Source: Streptomyces actinomycinicus (GTDB lineage Bacteria; Actinomycetota; Actinomycetes; Streptomycetales; Streptomycetaceae). Taken from it: a stretch of 64,000 nt of DNA. Location: contig NZ_JAERRK010000010.1 of the NCBI RefSeq assembly GCF_016741775.1, positions 62,001-126,000 of the forward strand, given 5' to 3'. The notes beneath the pieces were generated by a model that saw only the letters and a list, made by a program, of their open reading frames with translations, was not told the DNA's origin and did no database searches. A program made the position numbers and the translations under genes. Numbering within the stretch: position 1 is the stretch's first letter; every line of letters starts with the position of its first letter. This document shows positions 33,150-40,697 of this stretch, piece after piece.

Positions 33150-33735
33150 GTCGGTGGTCCTTGCAGAGGCCCGCGTCGGCGGAGGCGGGGACGACGGCGG
33201 GGGCGGGGTGCTTCGCGGGCTCGGCTGCCGTCATGGGCCGTATCCGGTCGATCTCGGCCCTGAGACGGTGCCGGGCCCGGTGCAGGCGCATGGCGGCCGC
33301 CCGGCTGCCGCATCCGAGGGCGACCGCGATCTCCTCGGGGCCCAGCTCCTCCCACGCGGCGAGGCGCAGTACCTCCCGGTCGGCCGGGGACAGCCGGTCG
33401 AGGGCCTCGTGCACCCAGGCGCCGGGCGCCTCCGTGTCGGGGCCGGCCTCGATGTGCCGTCCGTGCGCGGCCTCGTCGTTGCCGAGCCGGTCCACCAGCC
33501 GGCGCCGGCGGCCGTAGCCGCGTACCGCGTTCGCCAGGCAGTTGCGGGCCACCCCGTACAACCAGGGCAGCGGTGTGGCCGGCAGGTCGGCCCGGCGCCG
33601 CCAGGCGACCGTGAACACCTCCGCCACCACTTCCTCCACCTCGTCGGCCCGCCCCTGCAGTCGCCTCGCGACATAGCGGCTGACCGCCCAGTAGTGCTCG
33701 CGATAGGCAGCGGCGAAGAGATCGTCGTTGCTCAT
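33142..33735 (-). CDS. RNA polymerase sigma-70 family (ECF) sigma factor
   Basis: 197 residues. Region 2 is at about 8-75 (LFAAAYREHYWAVSRYVARRLQG...VEEVVAEVFTVAWRR...WLYGVARNCLANAVRGYGRRRRL), region 4 at about 110-165 (ALDRLSPADREVLRLAAWEELGPEEIAVALGCGSRAAAMRLHRARHRLRAEI). A short Pro/Ala tail follows. It is a group IV sigma factor; its promoter set is unknown. Its stop overlaps the start of the membrane partner, so the two are made in fixed proportion. The 106-bp spacer to the divergent ctaD copy contains both promoters. Confidence 0.9.
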   Translation of the reverse strand: MSNDDLFAAAYREHYWAVSRYVARRLQGRADEVEEVVAEVFTVAWRRRADLPATPLPWLYGVARNCLANAVRGYGRRRRLVDRLGNDEAAHGRHIEAGPDTEAPGAWVHEALDRLSPADREVLRLAAWEELGPEEIAVALGCGSRAAAMRLHRARHRLRAEIDRIRPMTAAEPAKHPAPAVVPASADAGLCKDHRHG

Positions 33736-33841
33736 GCTCGGTTCGTGTCCGGCACCTTCCGGATCGTCACACCCTTCTTCCGTGATGTTCCTCGCGTCGT
33801 CGAAGTGTGACGTGCCGGCCACGTGCGGACACAGGCGGGGC

Positions 33842-35467
33842 GTGAAGAGGATCAGAGACACCAGGGCCGTGCAGTGGCTCACCAGCACCGATCACAAGAC
33901 CATCGGAACGCTCTACTTGGTCACCGCGTTCGCGTTCTTCTTGACCGGTGGCGTGATGGCGCTGCTGATGCGCGCCGAGCTGGCCCGGCCGGGTCTGCAG
34001 ATCATGTCGAACGAGCAGTTCAACCAGGCGTTCACGATGCACGGCACGGTGATGCTGCTGATGTTCGCCACCCCGCTGTTCGCCGGGTTCGCGAACTGGA
34101 TCATGCCGCTGCAGATCGGCGCCCCGGACGTGGCGTTCCCGCGGCTGAACATGTTCGCCTACTGGCTCTACCTGTTCGGCTCGCTCATTGCGGTGGGCGG
34201 CTTCCTCACCCCGCAGGGCGCCGCGGACTTCGGCTGGTTCGCCTATGCGCCGCTGTCGGACGCGGTCCGCAGTCCAGGTGTCGGCGCCGACATGTGGATC
34301 ATGGGGCTGGCCTTGTCCGGCTTCGGCACGATCCTCGGTGCGGTCAACTTCATCACCACGATCATCTGCATGCGCGCGCCCGGCATGACCATGTTCCGGA
34401 TGCCGGTCTTCGTGTGGAACGTGCTGCTGACCGGTGTGCTGGTCCTGCTGGCCTTCCCGGTGCTGGCCGCCGCGCTGTTCGCCCTGGAGGCGGACCGCAA
34501 GTTCGGCGCCCATGTCTTCGACGCCGCCAACGGCGGAGCGTTGTTGTGGCAGCACCTCTTCTGGTTCTTCGGCCACCCGGAGGTGTACATCATCGCGCTG
34601 CCGTTCTTCGGCATCGTGAGCGAGGTCATCCCGGTCTTCTCGCGCAAGCCGATGTTCGGCTACATGGGCCTGATCGCGGCCACCATCGCGATCGCCGGTC
34701 TGTCCGTGACGGTGTGGGCGCACCACATGTACGTCACCGGCGGTGTGCTGCTGCCGTTCTTCTCCTTCATGACGTTCCTGATCGCGGTCCCGACCGGCGT
34801 GAAGTTCTTCAACTGGATCGGCACGATGTGGAAGGGCTCGCTGTCCTTCGAGACACCCATGCTGTGGGTGATGGGCTTCCTGATCACGTTCGTCTTCGGC
34901 GGGCTGACGGGCGTGATGCTCGCCTCGCCGCCCATCGACTTCCACGTCTCCGACTCGTACTTCGTGGTGGCGCACTTCCACTACGTGGTGTTCGGCACGG
35001 TCGTCTTCGCGATGTTCGCGGGATTCCACTTCTGGTGGCCGAAGTTCACGGGCAAGATGCTGGACGAACGCCTGGGCAAGATCACCTTCTGGACGCTGTT
35101 CGTCGGCTTCCACGGGACCTTCCTGGTGCAGCACTGGCTGGGCGCCGAAGGCATGCAGCGCCGCATCCCCGACTATCTCGCGGCGGAGGGGCTCACCACG
35201 CTCAACACGGTCTCCTCGGTCTTCTCGTTCCTGCTGGGCTCCTCCCTGCTCCCCTTCTTCTACAACGTCTGGAAGACGGCCAAGTACGGCACGCCCGTCG
35301 GTGTCGACGACCCGTGGGGCTACGGCCGCTCGCTGGAATGGGCCACCTCCTGCCCGCCGCCGCGGCACAACTTCCTCGCCCTGCCGCGGATCCGCAGCGA
35401 GTCCCCGGCGTTCGACCTGCACCACCCCGAGGTGCCGGCCGCGGAGCGGGAGTTGGCGGCCCGGTGA
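33842..35467 (+). CDS. ctaD: Cytochrome c oxidase subunit I (second, isolated copy)
   Basis: 541 residues from the GTG at 33842 (upstream in-frame ATGs exist). It opens with AVQWLTSTDHKTIGTLYLVTAFAFF as in other actinobacterial CtaD. Twelve membrane helices can be placed. Haem and copper ligands are in TMHGTVMLL, WQHLFWFFGHPEVYIIALP (the His/Tyr pair that forms the cross-link), VWAHHMYVTG and VVAHFHYVVFGT. It reduces O2 to water at the membrane and pumps protons. No ctaC, ctaE or qcr genes are nearby; instead a small membrane gene overlaps its end. It is therefore probably a condition-specific paralogue sharing the other subunits encoded elsewhere. Confidence 0.92.
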   Translation: MKRIRDTRAVQWLTSTDHKTIGTLYLVTAFAFFLTGGVMALLMRAELARPGLQIMSNEQFNQAFTMHGTVMLLMFATPLFAGFANWIMPLQIGAPDVAFPRLNMFAYWLYLFGSLIAVGGFLTPQGAADFGWFAYAPLSDAVRSPGVGADMWIMGLALSGFGTILGAVNFITTIICMRAPGMTMFRMPVFVWNVLLTGVLVLLAFPVLAAALFALEADRKFGAHVFDAANGGALLWQHLFWFFGHPEVYIIALPFFGIVSEVIPVFSRKPMFGYMGLIAATIAIAGLSVTVWAHHMYVTGGVLLPFFSFMTFLIAVPTGVKFFNWIGTMWKGSLSFETPMLWVMGFLITFVFGGLTGVMLASPPIDFHVSDSYFVVAHFHYVVFGTVVFAMFAGFHFWWPKFTGKMLDERLGKITFWTLFVGFHGTFLVQHWLGAEGMQRRIPDYLAAEGLTTLNTVSSVFSFLLGSSLLPFFYNVWKTAKYGTPVGVDDPWGYGRSLEWATSCPPPRHNFLALPRIRSESPAFDLHHPEVPAAERELAAR

Positions 35468-35799
35468 CGGCCGACGACGAGCGGGTCCTGGTCCAGCAGA
35501 TCGAGGGCCATCTGCTGCTGGCCGCCGCCCGCGAGGAGGGCCGCACCGCCGCGGCCCGCCTCGGCTCCCGCCTGGGCTGGCTCACCGACACCCAGCGCGA
35601 GGACCTGGAGCGGCAGTTCGAGACCGAGTACCTGGCGCTGGCCCGCCTCTCGTGGCACCGCACGGCCGAGCGGGCGGAGGAGCTGCGGCAGACGTACGAG
35701 TCGCGCTACCGGGCACTGCGCGGGCGGCTGCTGGCCTGCTGTGTGCTGGGGTGCGCGGTGCTGGCGGCGACCCTGCTGGTACTGACCGCCGGCGGGTAG
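35464..35799 (+). CDS. Small membrane protein translationally coupled to ctaD
   Basis: 111 residues. The GTG at 35464 overlaps the ctaD stop (GTGA, 4 bp). The N-terminal 85 residues are helical and charged (QQIEGHLLLAAAREEGRTAAARLGSRLGWLTDTQREDLERQFETEY), followed by one membrane helix (LLACCVLGCAVLAATLLVLTA, about 88-108). It should be a tail-anchored cytoplasmic protein. Coupling to ctaD suggests an assembly factor or accessory subunit of that oxidase (inference). No family recognised. Confidence 0.75.
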   Translation: MTADDERVLVQQIEGHLLLAAAREEGRTAAARLGSRLGWLTDTQREDLERQFETEYLALARLSWHRTAERAEELRQTYESRYRALRGRLLACCVLGCAVLAATLLVLTAGG

Positions 35800-36139
35800 G
35801 ACGGGGCCGTCCGCGGTGCGGGACTGCTCGGCCTGCGGGGCGTGGGACTACTCGGCCTGGGGGGGTGCGGGACTGCTCGGGCCGAGGGGTGCGGGGTGCT
35901 CCGGGCCGAGGGGTGCGGGGTGCTCCGGGCCGAGGGGTGCGGGGTGCTCCGGGCGGGGACGGGGGCCGCTGCCGGCCGGTATCAGGACCGCCCGCGGCCC
36001 GAACCGGGGTCCGCGCAGCGAACGGCCGCTCGACGACGAGTGCCGCCGCGGGTGAAGTCCGCGGCCGGGACCGGCGGGAACCGGTCGTGCCGCCGGTCGG
36101 CGGGTCCGCGCGGGGCGCCGGCCCGCCATACTGGCCGTC
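35800..36139. other. 340-bp spacer
   Basis: The first half is a tandem array (35813-35957). The second half is GC-rich without recognisable genes. A CATACT hexamer at 36127-36132, 7 bp before the GTG of the glycosyltransferase, could be a -10 box for a leaderless transcript. Confidence 0.5.
35813..35957 (+). repeat. 24-bp tandem array (3 exact plus 3 degenerate units)
   Basis: 35886-35909, 35910-35933 and 35934-35957 share GGGGTGCGGGGTGCTCCGGG + CCGA (the last unit differs at its end). Three more diverged units of 22-25 bp precede (GTGCGGGACTGCTCGGCC type) from 35813. No spacers. Confidence 0.88.
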
Positions 36140-37384
36140 GTGCGCGTTGCGATCATGACGGCGGGGTCCCGGGGCGACGTCGCCCCCTACACGGGACTGG
36201 GCCGGCGGCTCGGCCTGGCCGGGCACGAGGTCACCCTGGTCACGCACGGCCGCTTCGAGGCGCTGGTGGCCGGTTCCGGGCTGCGGTTCCATGCGCTGCC
36301 GGTCGATCCGCTGGCGGAGCTTCAGTCGCCGCGCGGCCGGGCGCTGCACCGCAGCAGCAGCGGTGCCGGCAAGCTGCTGCGGGTGGTGGAGCTGGCCCGG
36401 CGCGTGGTGGGGCGGATGACCGAGGGGCTGCTCGGCGCCGCGCGGGGCAGCGACGCGCTGCTGCTGTCCTCCTCGCTGGCCCCGCTCGGGCACACCATCG
36501 CCGAGGGGCTACGGCTGCCGAGCCTGGGCGTGTATCTCCAACCCCTGGCCGCCACTCGGGAGTTCGCCCCAGCGGTGCTCGGTGGCGGCTCGTGGGGAGG
36601 GCCGGTGAACCGGCTGGCCGGGCACGGGGTGAGCATGGCCGTCGAGCACGTCTTCGCGGGGACCGTCCCGGCCGTGCGGGAGCGGCTCGGTCTGCCCCCG
36701 CTGCCGGCCGGTGCCGCGCGGCGGACGCGGGAACGCCGGTACTGGCCGGTGCTGCACGGCTTCAGCCCCTTGGTGGTGCCCCGGCCCGGCGACTGGCGGC
36801 GGGGTCTGGAGGTGAGCGGCTACTGGTGGCCGTACGACACCGACACACAACTCCCCGAGCGGGTGCGGCAGTTCCTCGATGCGGGTTCGCCTCCGGTGTT
36901 CGTCGGGCTGGGCAGCGCCACCGTGCCCGACGCGGGCCGGCTCAGCGCCCGAGTGGTGACGGCGCTGCGGCGGGCGGGTCTGCGCGGGGTGATCCAGCGC
37001 GGCTGGGGCGGGCTCACCGCCGACGGTGACGACATGCTGGCCATCGGTGAGGTGCCGCACGCGCTGCTGTTTCCGCGCATGGCCGCCGTGGTGCACCACG
37101 CGGGGGCCGGCACCACGGCGGCCGGGCTGCGCGCCGGGGTGCCGGCCGTGCCGGTGCCGGTGCAGTTCGACGCGGGTTTCTGGTCCGCCCGACTGGTCGC
37201 ACTGGGCGTCGCCCCGGCCGTCGTACCGCTGCGCCGGCTCACCGTGGACGCGCTGGCCCCGGCACTGGAACGGGCCACCCGGGACCCGGCCTGCCGGCGG
37301 CGCGCCGAGGCCCTGGGGGCCCGCATCCGGGACGAGGACGGCGCGGCACCGGTGATCGCCGTGCTGGACCGGCTGGACGGCTGA
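36140..37384 (+). CDS. GT1/GT28-type glycosyltransferase (sterol or macrolide glucosyltransferase-like)
   Basis: 414 residues of GT-B fold. The N-terminal domain starts MRVAIMTAGSRGDVAPYTGLGRRLGLAGHEVTLVTHGRFEALV, a UDP-sugar transferase opening. The C-terminal nucleotide-sugar domain has FVGLGSATVPD and the donor signature LFPRMAAVVHHAGAGTTAAGLRAGVPAVPVPVQFDAGFWSARL. It transfers a sugar from a nucleotide sugar to a lipophilic acceptor such as a sterol, macrolide or other natural product; the acceptor is unknown. Soluble or membrane-peripheral. The start GTG lacks a Shine-Dalgarno and may be leaderless. Confidence 0.87.
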   Translation: MRVAIMTAGSRGDVAPYTGLGRRLGLAGHEVTLVTHGRFEALVAGSGLRFHALPVDPLAELQSPRGRALHRSSSGAGKLLRVVELARRVVGRMTEGLLGAARGSDALLLSSSLAPLGHTIAEGLRLPSLGVYLQPLAATREFAPAVLGGGSWGGPVNRLAGHGVSMAVEHVFAGTVPAVRERLGLPPLPAGAARRTRERRYWPVLHGFSPLVVPRPGDWRRGLEVSGYWWPYDTDTQLPERVRQFLDAGSPPVFVGLGSATVPDAGRLSARVVTALRRAGLRGVIQRGWGGLTADGDDMLAIGEVPHALLFPRMAAVVHHAGAGTTAAGLRAGVPAVPVPVQFDAGFWSARLVALGVAPAVVPLRRLTVDALAPALERATRDPACRRRAEALGARIRDEDGAAPVIAVLDRLDG

Positions 37385-37436
37385 GACACCGGCGCCCGGC
37401 GGCGGGCGGGCACCCGCGCCGCTGCCGGCCGTCGCG

Positions 37437-38462
37437 TCAGGTGTGGTCGAGCACCATCCGGAAGCGGGCCCTGCCGGAGAGCATCTTCCGGTACGCCTCG
37501 TCCGCGCCGTCCAGCGGCACGCTCTCGGTCATGGGACGGATGCCGTGCAGGACGCTGAAGGCCATCGTGTCCTCGACGTCCTGCGAGGTGCCGGACGGGT
37601 GGCCGCGCACCAGCCGGCCGGACAGCAGCAGCTGGGTCGGGCTGATGCCGAGCGGCGCGCTGTCCGCACCGATGGCCACCAGTTCGCCGCGCGGGGCCAG
37701 ACCGTCCACGGTGGCCGTGACGGCCTCGGAGTTGCCCGCGGTGGCCAGCACGACACGGGCACCGCCGAGGGACTGCAGCGCCTCGGCGACCGGGGTGGCG
37801 GAGGTGCTGTCGACGTAGTGGTGGGCGCCCAGTTGCTTGGCGAAGTCGGCCTTCTCGGCACCCCGGGCGATGCCCACGGTCTCGAAGCCCATCGCGACCG
37901 CGTACTGCACCCCGAGATGTCCCAGGCCGCCGAGACCGAGCACCGCGACCAGGTCACCCGGCCGGGCGGAGCTGCGCCGCAGCCCGTTGAACACGGTCAC
38001 GCCCGCGCAGGCCATCGGCCCGGCATCGCTCGCCGAGAGTCCGTCGGGGATCCGGGCCAGCGCGTCGACGGGTGCGATCACCTTCTCGCCGAACCCGCCG
38101 TCGTAGGCCCAGCCGGGGACCTTCAGGTTCACGCACACGATGAAGTCGCCCGAGCGGCAGGGCTTGCAGTGACCGCAGCTGCCGCCGAACCAGCCGACGG
38201 CGACCCGGTCACCGGCCTGCCAGCCGCGCTCCGCCACGCCTTCGCCCATGTCCTCGATGCGGCCGGCGATCTCGTGTCCGGGCACTTCGGGGAACGTGAC
38301 GCCCGGCATTCCGCCGCTGACGAAGAGAGCGTCGCTGTGGCAGACGCCGCACGCCTCGACGGCGATCCTCACGTGACCGCGTCCGGGTTGCGGGACCTCC
38401 CGCTCGACCAGCTCGAAGGTGCCGTTCGGGGCGGTCACCTGCGCGACTCGGTAGGTAGTCAT
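37437..38462 (-). CDS. Zinc-dependent alcohol dehydrogenase
   Basis: 341 residues. Zinc ligands: EACGVCHSDALF and GHEIAGRIEDMGEGV for the catalytic site, CGHCKPCRSGDFIVC for the structural cluster. The NAD(P) motif is VLGLGGLGHLGVQYAVAMGF. The overall form matches the class I 'alcohol dehydrogenase catalytic domain-containing' group (YhdH/AdhA-like) rather than the mycothiol enzyme earlier in the window. It oxidises alcohols or reduces aldehydes in the cytoplasm. It is transcribed in the same direction as the TetR gene 109 bp upstream and may be its target. Confidence 0.88.
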   Translation of the reverse strand: MTTYRVAQVTAPNGTFELVEREVPQPGRGHVRIAVEACGVCHSDALFVSGGMPGVTFPEVPGHEIAGRIEDMGEGVAERGWQAGDRVAVGWFGGSCGHCKPCRSGDFIVCVNLKVPGWAYDGGFGEKVIAPVDALARIPDGLSASDAGPMACAGVTVFNGLRRSSARPGDLVAVLGLGGLGHLGVQYAVAMGFETVGIARGAEKADFAKQLGAHHYVDSTSATPVAEALQSLGGARVVLATAGNSEAVTATVDGLAPRGELVAIGADSAPLGISPTQLLLSGRLVRGHPSGTSQDVEDTMAFSVLHGIRPMTESVPLDGADEAYRKMLSGRARFRMVLDHT

Positions 38463-38571
38463 GGCTCTCTCCGGAGAAAGGTACGGCGGCTCCTCCCCCA
38501 GCAGACCAGTTCCGGCCCGAAACCGCGCGCCGAACCGGCTGCGCCGCCACTGACCTGGGCGGACCGGTTGC

Positions 38572-39234
38572 TCACCGGCTCGGGGGGCGCCAGTCCTCCG
38601 GCCGCAGCATGCCGAGGAGCAGCCGGACAAGTTCGTCCACGACCTCGTCCAGCGTGGCGTCGACCCAGCCGGCGGTCCAGTCGTGCAGCAGGCCGTTGAC
38701 ACTGCCGATGAAGGCCGTGGCAGCGAGGCGGTAGTCGCGGGGCTCCGCCTCGCCGCGGGCCGCGGCCGCGTCCGCCTCGGCTCGGATGAGGTCGACCCAG
38801 CGGGCGCGGCGGGCGAGGCGCTGCTCCTCCAGCCGGGGGCTGACGCCGATGATCTCCACGAAGGCGATGCGGATGCGGCGCGGGTCGGCGGTGATGCCGC
38901 GGGCGTAGGCCCGGAAGAGCACGGTGGCCCGTTCGGCCAGCGGCAGGCCGTCGGCGTCGCCGAGGGCGTCCAGGACGGCCTGTTCGGCCCAGCCGTTGAC
39001 CTGGAGGTGCAGCGCGGCCAGGACGTCCTCGAGGGTGCGGAACTCCTCGTAGAACTGGCGTGTGGACAGGCCGGCGGCCTGGCTGAGGGCGGCGACCGTG
39101 GTGCCCCGGTAGCCGGGGGCGTCGCCGAACAGCTGCAGCGCCGCGGCGAGGAAGCGGCTGCGCCGCTCGGCCTGCCGTTCCTCGGCGGTACGGCCGCCGT
39201 AGCGTCCCGTCGGCGCCCTGAGCCTGCCCCCCAC
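38572..39234 (-). CDS. TetR-family transcriptional regulator
   Basis: 220 residues from the GTG at 39234, behind GGAGGGGGAAGC. The helix-turn-helix is at about 22-66: RSRFLAAALQLFGDAPGYRGTTVAALSQAAGLSTRQFYEEFRTLEDVLAALH. The C-terminal all-helical part (about 75-215) has the TetR_C pattern with RIRIAFVEIIGVSPRLEEQRL. It is divergent from the secreted propeller gene; the 151-bp spacer contains the inverted repeat CTTAC-N6-GTAAG, the likely operator. It may regulate itself, the alcohol dehydrogenase and the propeller gene. Confidence 0.9.
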   Translation of the reverse strand: MGGRLRAPTGRYGGRTAEERQAERRSRFLAAALQLFGDAPGYRGTTVAALSQAAGLSTRQFYEEFRTLEDVLAALHLQVNGWAEQAVLDALGDADGLPLAERATVLFRAYARGITADPRRIRIAFVEIIGVSPRLEEQRLARRARWVDLIRAEADAAAARGEAEPRDYRLAATAFIGSVNGLLHDWTAGWVDATLDEVVDELVRLLLGMLRPEDWRPPSR

Positions 39235-39318
39235 GCTTCCCCCTCCGTCGTCCCGCCGGTCACCCCGGTGGTCACCAATCTTGTCGTGCACACATCTTGT
39301 CGAGAAGGCGGCCCCCTC

Positions 39319-39334
39319 CTTACTTTTCAGTAAG
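39319..39334. promoter_or_regulatory. CTTAC-N6-GTAAG inverted repeat, putative operator
   Basis: CTTACTTTTCAGTAAG lies between the divergent TetR and propeller genes. Its right half plus flank (CAGTAAGTTCACT) recurs with one mismatch at 42597-42609 (CAGTAAGTTGACT), just upstream of the GH5 gene. Confidence 0.6.
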
Positions 39335-39385
39335 TTCACTGTGAATGCGCACGTGTTCAGATTCCCCCGAGGAAAGAGAGCCGTC

Positions 39386-40639
39386 ATGGCCGCCTCCAGA
39401 ACCAGGCACCTGTGCTCCCTGGCCGCCGCCCTCGCCCTGGCCGTGGCCGGGTCGGCGACCGCCGCCTCCCCGGCGTCCGCCGCACCCGAGGGTCTGCGCG
39501 AGGTGCTGTTCGTCGGCAACAACTGGGACGGCACCGCCGATGTCATCCGCTCCTCCGGCGACTTCGCCAGGATCGGCCGGATCGACGTCGTTCCCGACAA
39601 GGCCGCGCGGATGGCGGAGATCAACGCCGATCCGATCAAGTGGATCTACTTCCAGGCGATCCGCAACAGCGTCGGCGAGGGCCACGACCAGTTCACCGAC
39701 GACATGTACTCCACCCCGGACGGCCGGTCGGTCGTGGTGTCCCGGCCCAGTTTCGCGGACGTCGTCTCCCTCGACCTGGCCAGCGGGAAGGTCAACTGGC
39801 GCTTCCCGGTTGCCGGATACCGCGCCGATCACATGGCCGTCTCCCCCGACGGCACCCGGGTGGCGGTGTCCGCCTCGACCGCGAACACCGTGCACGTGCT
39901 GGACATCGGCACCGGCAGGCAGCTGGGGTCGTTCGCGACCGGCGACAAGCCGCACGAGAACATCTTCACCGCGGACGGCAGGTACATCTGGAACATGTCC
40001 ATCGGTGACGTCAACACCGCCCTGGACGATCCCGGCTGGGACTGGACCAAGGGTGACCGGCACATCACCGTGGTCGACGCGACCACGTACAAGCAGGTCA
40101 AGGTCATCGACATGCGGCAGCGGCTGGACGCGTTCGGGCTGCGCAACTACTCGGACGCGGTCCGCCCGGCCGTGTTCTCACCAGACGAGTCCAAGCTGTA
40201 CTTCCAGGTGTCGTTCTTCAACGGCTTCCTGGAGTACGACGTCGCCACCGACAAGATCACCCGGATGAAGACCCTGCCGAAGAACCCGGCGACCAGCGAG
40301 GACCGCACCACCTGGGTCAACGACTCGCGTCACCACGGCATTTCCATGAACCCCGCGGGCACCAAGCTGTGCGTCGCCGGCACCATGGACGACTACGCGA
40401 CCGTGGTGGACCGTGCCACGCTCCAGGAGGGCCCGCAGGTCACCGCGTCCAAGCCGTACTGGGCGACGGTCAGCGGGGACGGCAAGGACTGCATCGTCTC
40501 CGAGAGCGGTGCCGACCAGGTGACGGCGATCGACTTCGCCACCGGCCGGAAGGTGACGTCGGTACCGGTCGGCGACCACCCGCAGCGCGTCCGGCTGGGC
40601 CACGTCCAGGCCGACTGGAGTGCTCCCGAAGGAAGTTGA
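39386..40639 (+). CDS. Secreted YVTN/beta-propeller-like protein
   Basis: 417 residues. Signal peptide at 1-33 (MAASRTRHLCSLAAALALAVA, cut near ASA-AP). The rest is built of repeating beta-propeller blades of the kind DLASGKVNWRFPVAGYRADHMAVSPDGTRVAVSAST and DIATGRKVTSVPVGDHPQRVRLGHV, as in YVTN or cytochrome-d1-like lactonase-type proteins. It is extracytoplasmic; it may bind a ligand or act as a lactonase or quinoprotein-like enzyme. No cofactor motif is visible. The ATG at 39386 follows GAGGAAAGAG. Expression is probably controlled by the divergent TetR protein. Confidence 0.82.
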   Translation: MAASRTRHLCSLAAALALAVAGSATAASPASAAPEGLREVLFVGNNWDGTADVIRSSGDFARIGRIDVVPDKAARMAEINADPIKWIYFQAIRNSVGEGHDQFTDDMYSTPDGRSVVVSRPSFADVVSLDLASGKVNWRFPVAGYRADHMAVSPDGTRVAVSASTANTVHVLDIGTGRQLGSFATGDKPHENIFTADGRYIWNMSIGDVNTALDDPGWDWTKGDRHITVVDATTYKQVKVIDMRQRLDAFGLRNYSDAVRPAVFSPDESKLYFQVSFFNGFLEYDVATDKITRMKTLPKNPATSEDRTTWVNDSRHHGISMNPAGTKLCVAGTMDDYATVVDRATLQEGPQVTASKPYWATVSGDGKDCIVSESGADQVTAIDFATGRKVTSVPVGDHPQRVRLGHVQADWSAPEGS

Positions 40640-40652
40640 TGGTCCATCAGGC

Positions 40653-40690
40653 GTGGCCTCCGGGGTGACCCCACTCCCTCCGGAGGCCAC
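40653..40690. terminator. Bidirectional terminator, perfect 11-bp stem
   Basis: GTGGCCTCCGG and CCGGAGGCCAC enclose a 16-nt loop between the stops of two convergent genes (40639 and 40698). Confidence 0.75.
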
Positions 40691-40697
40691 TTCACCG

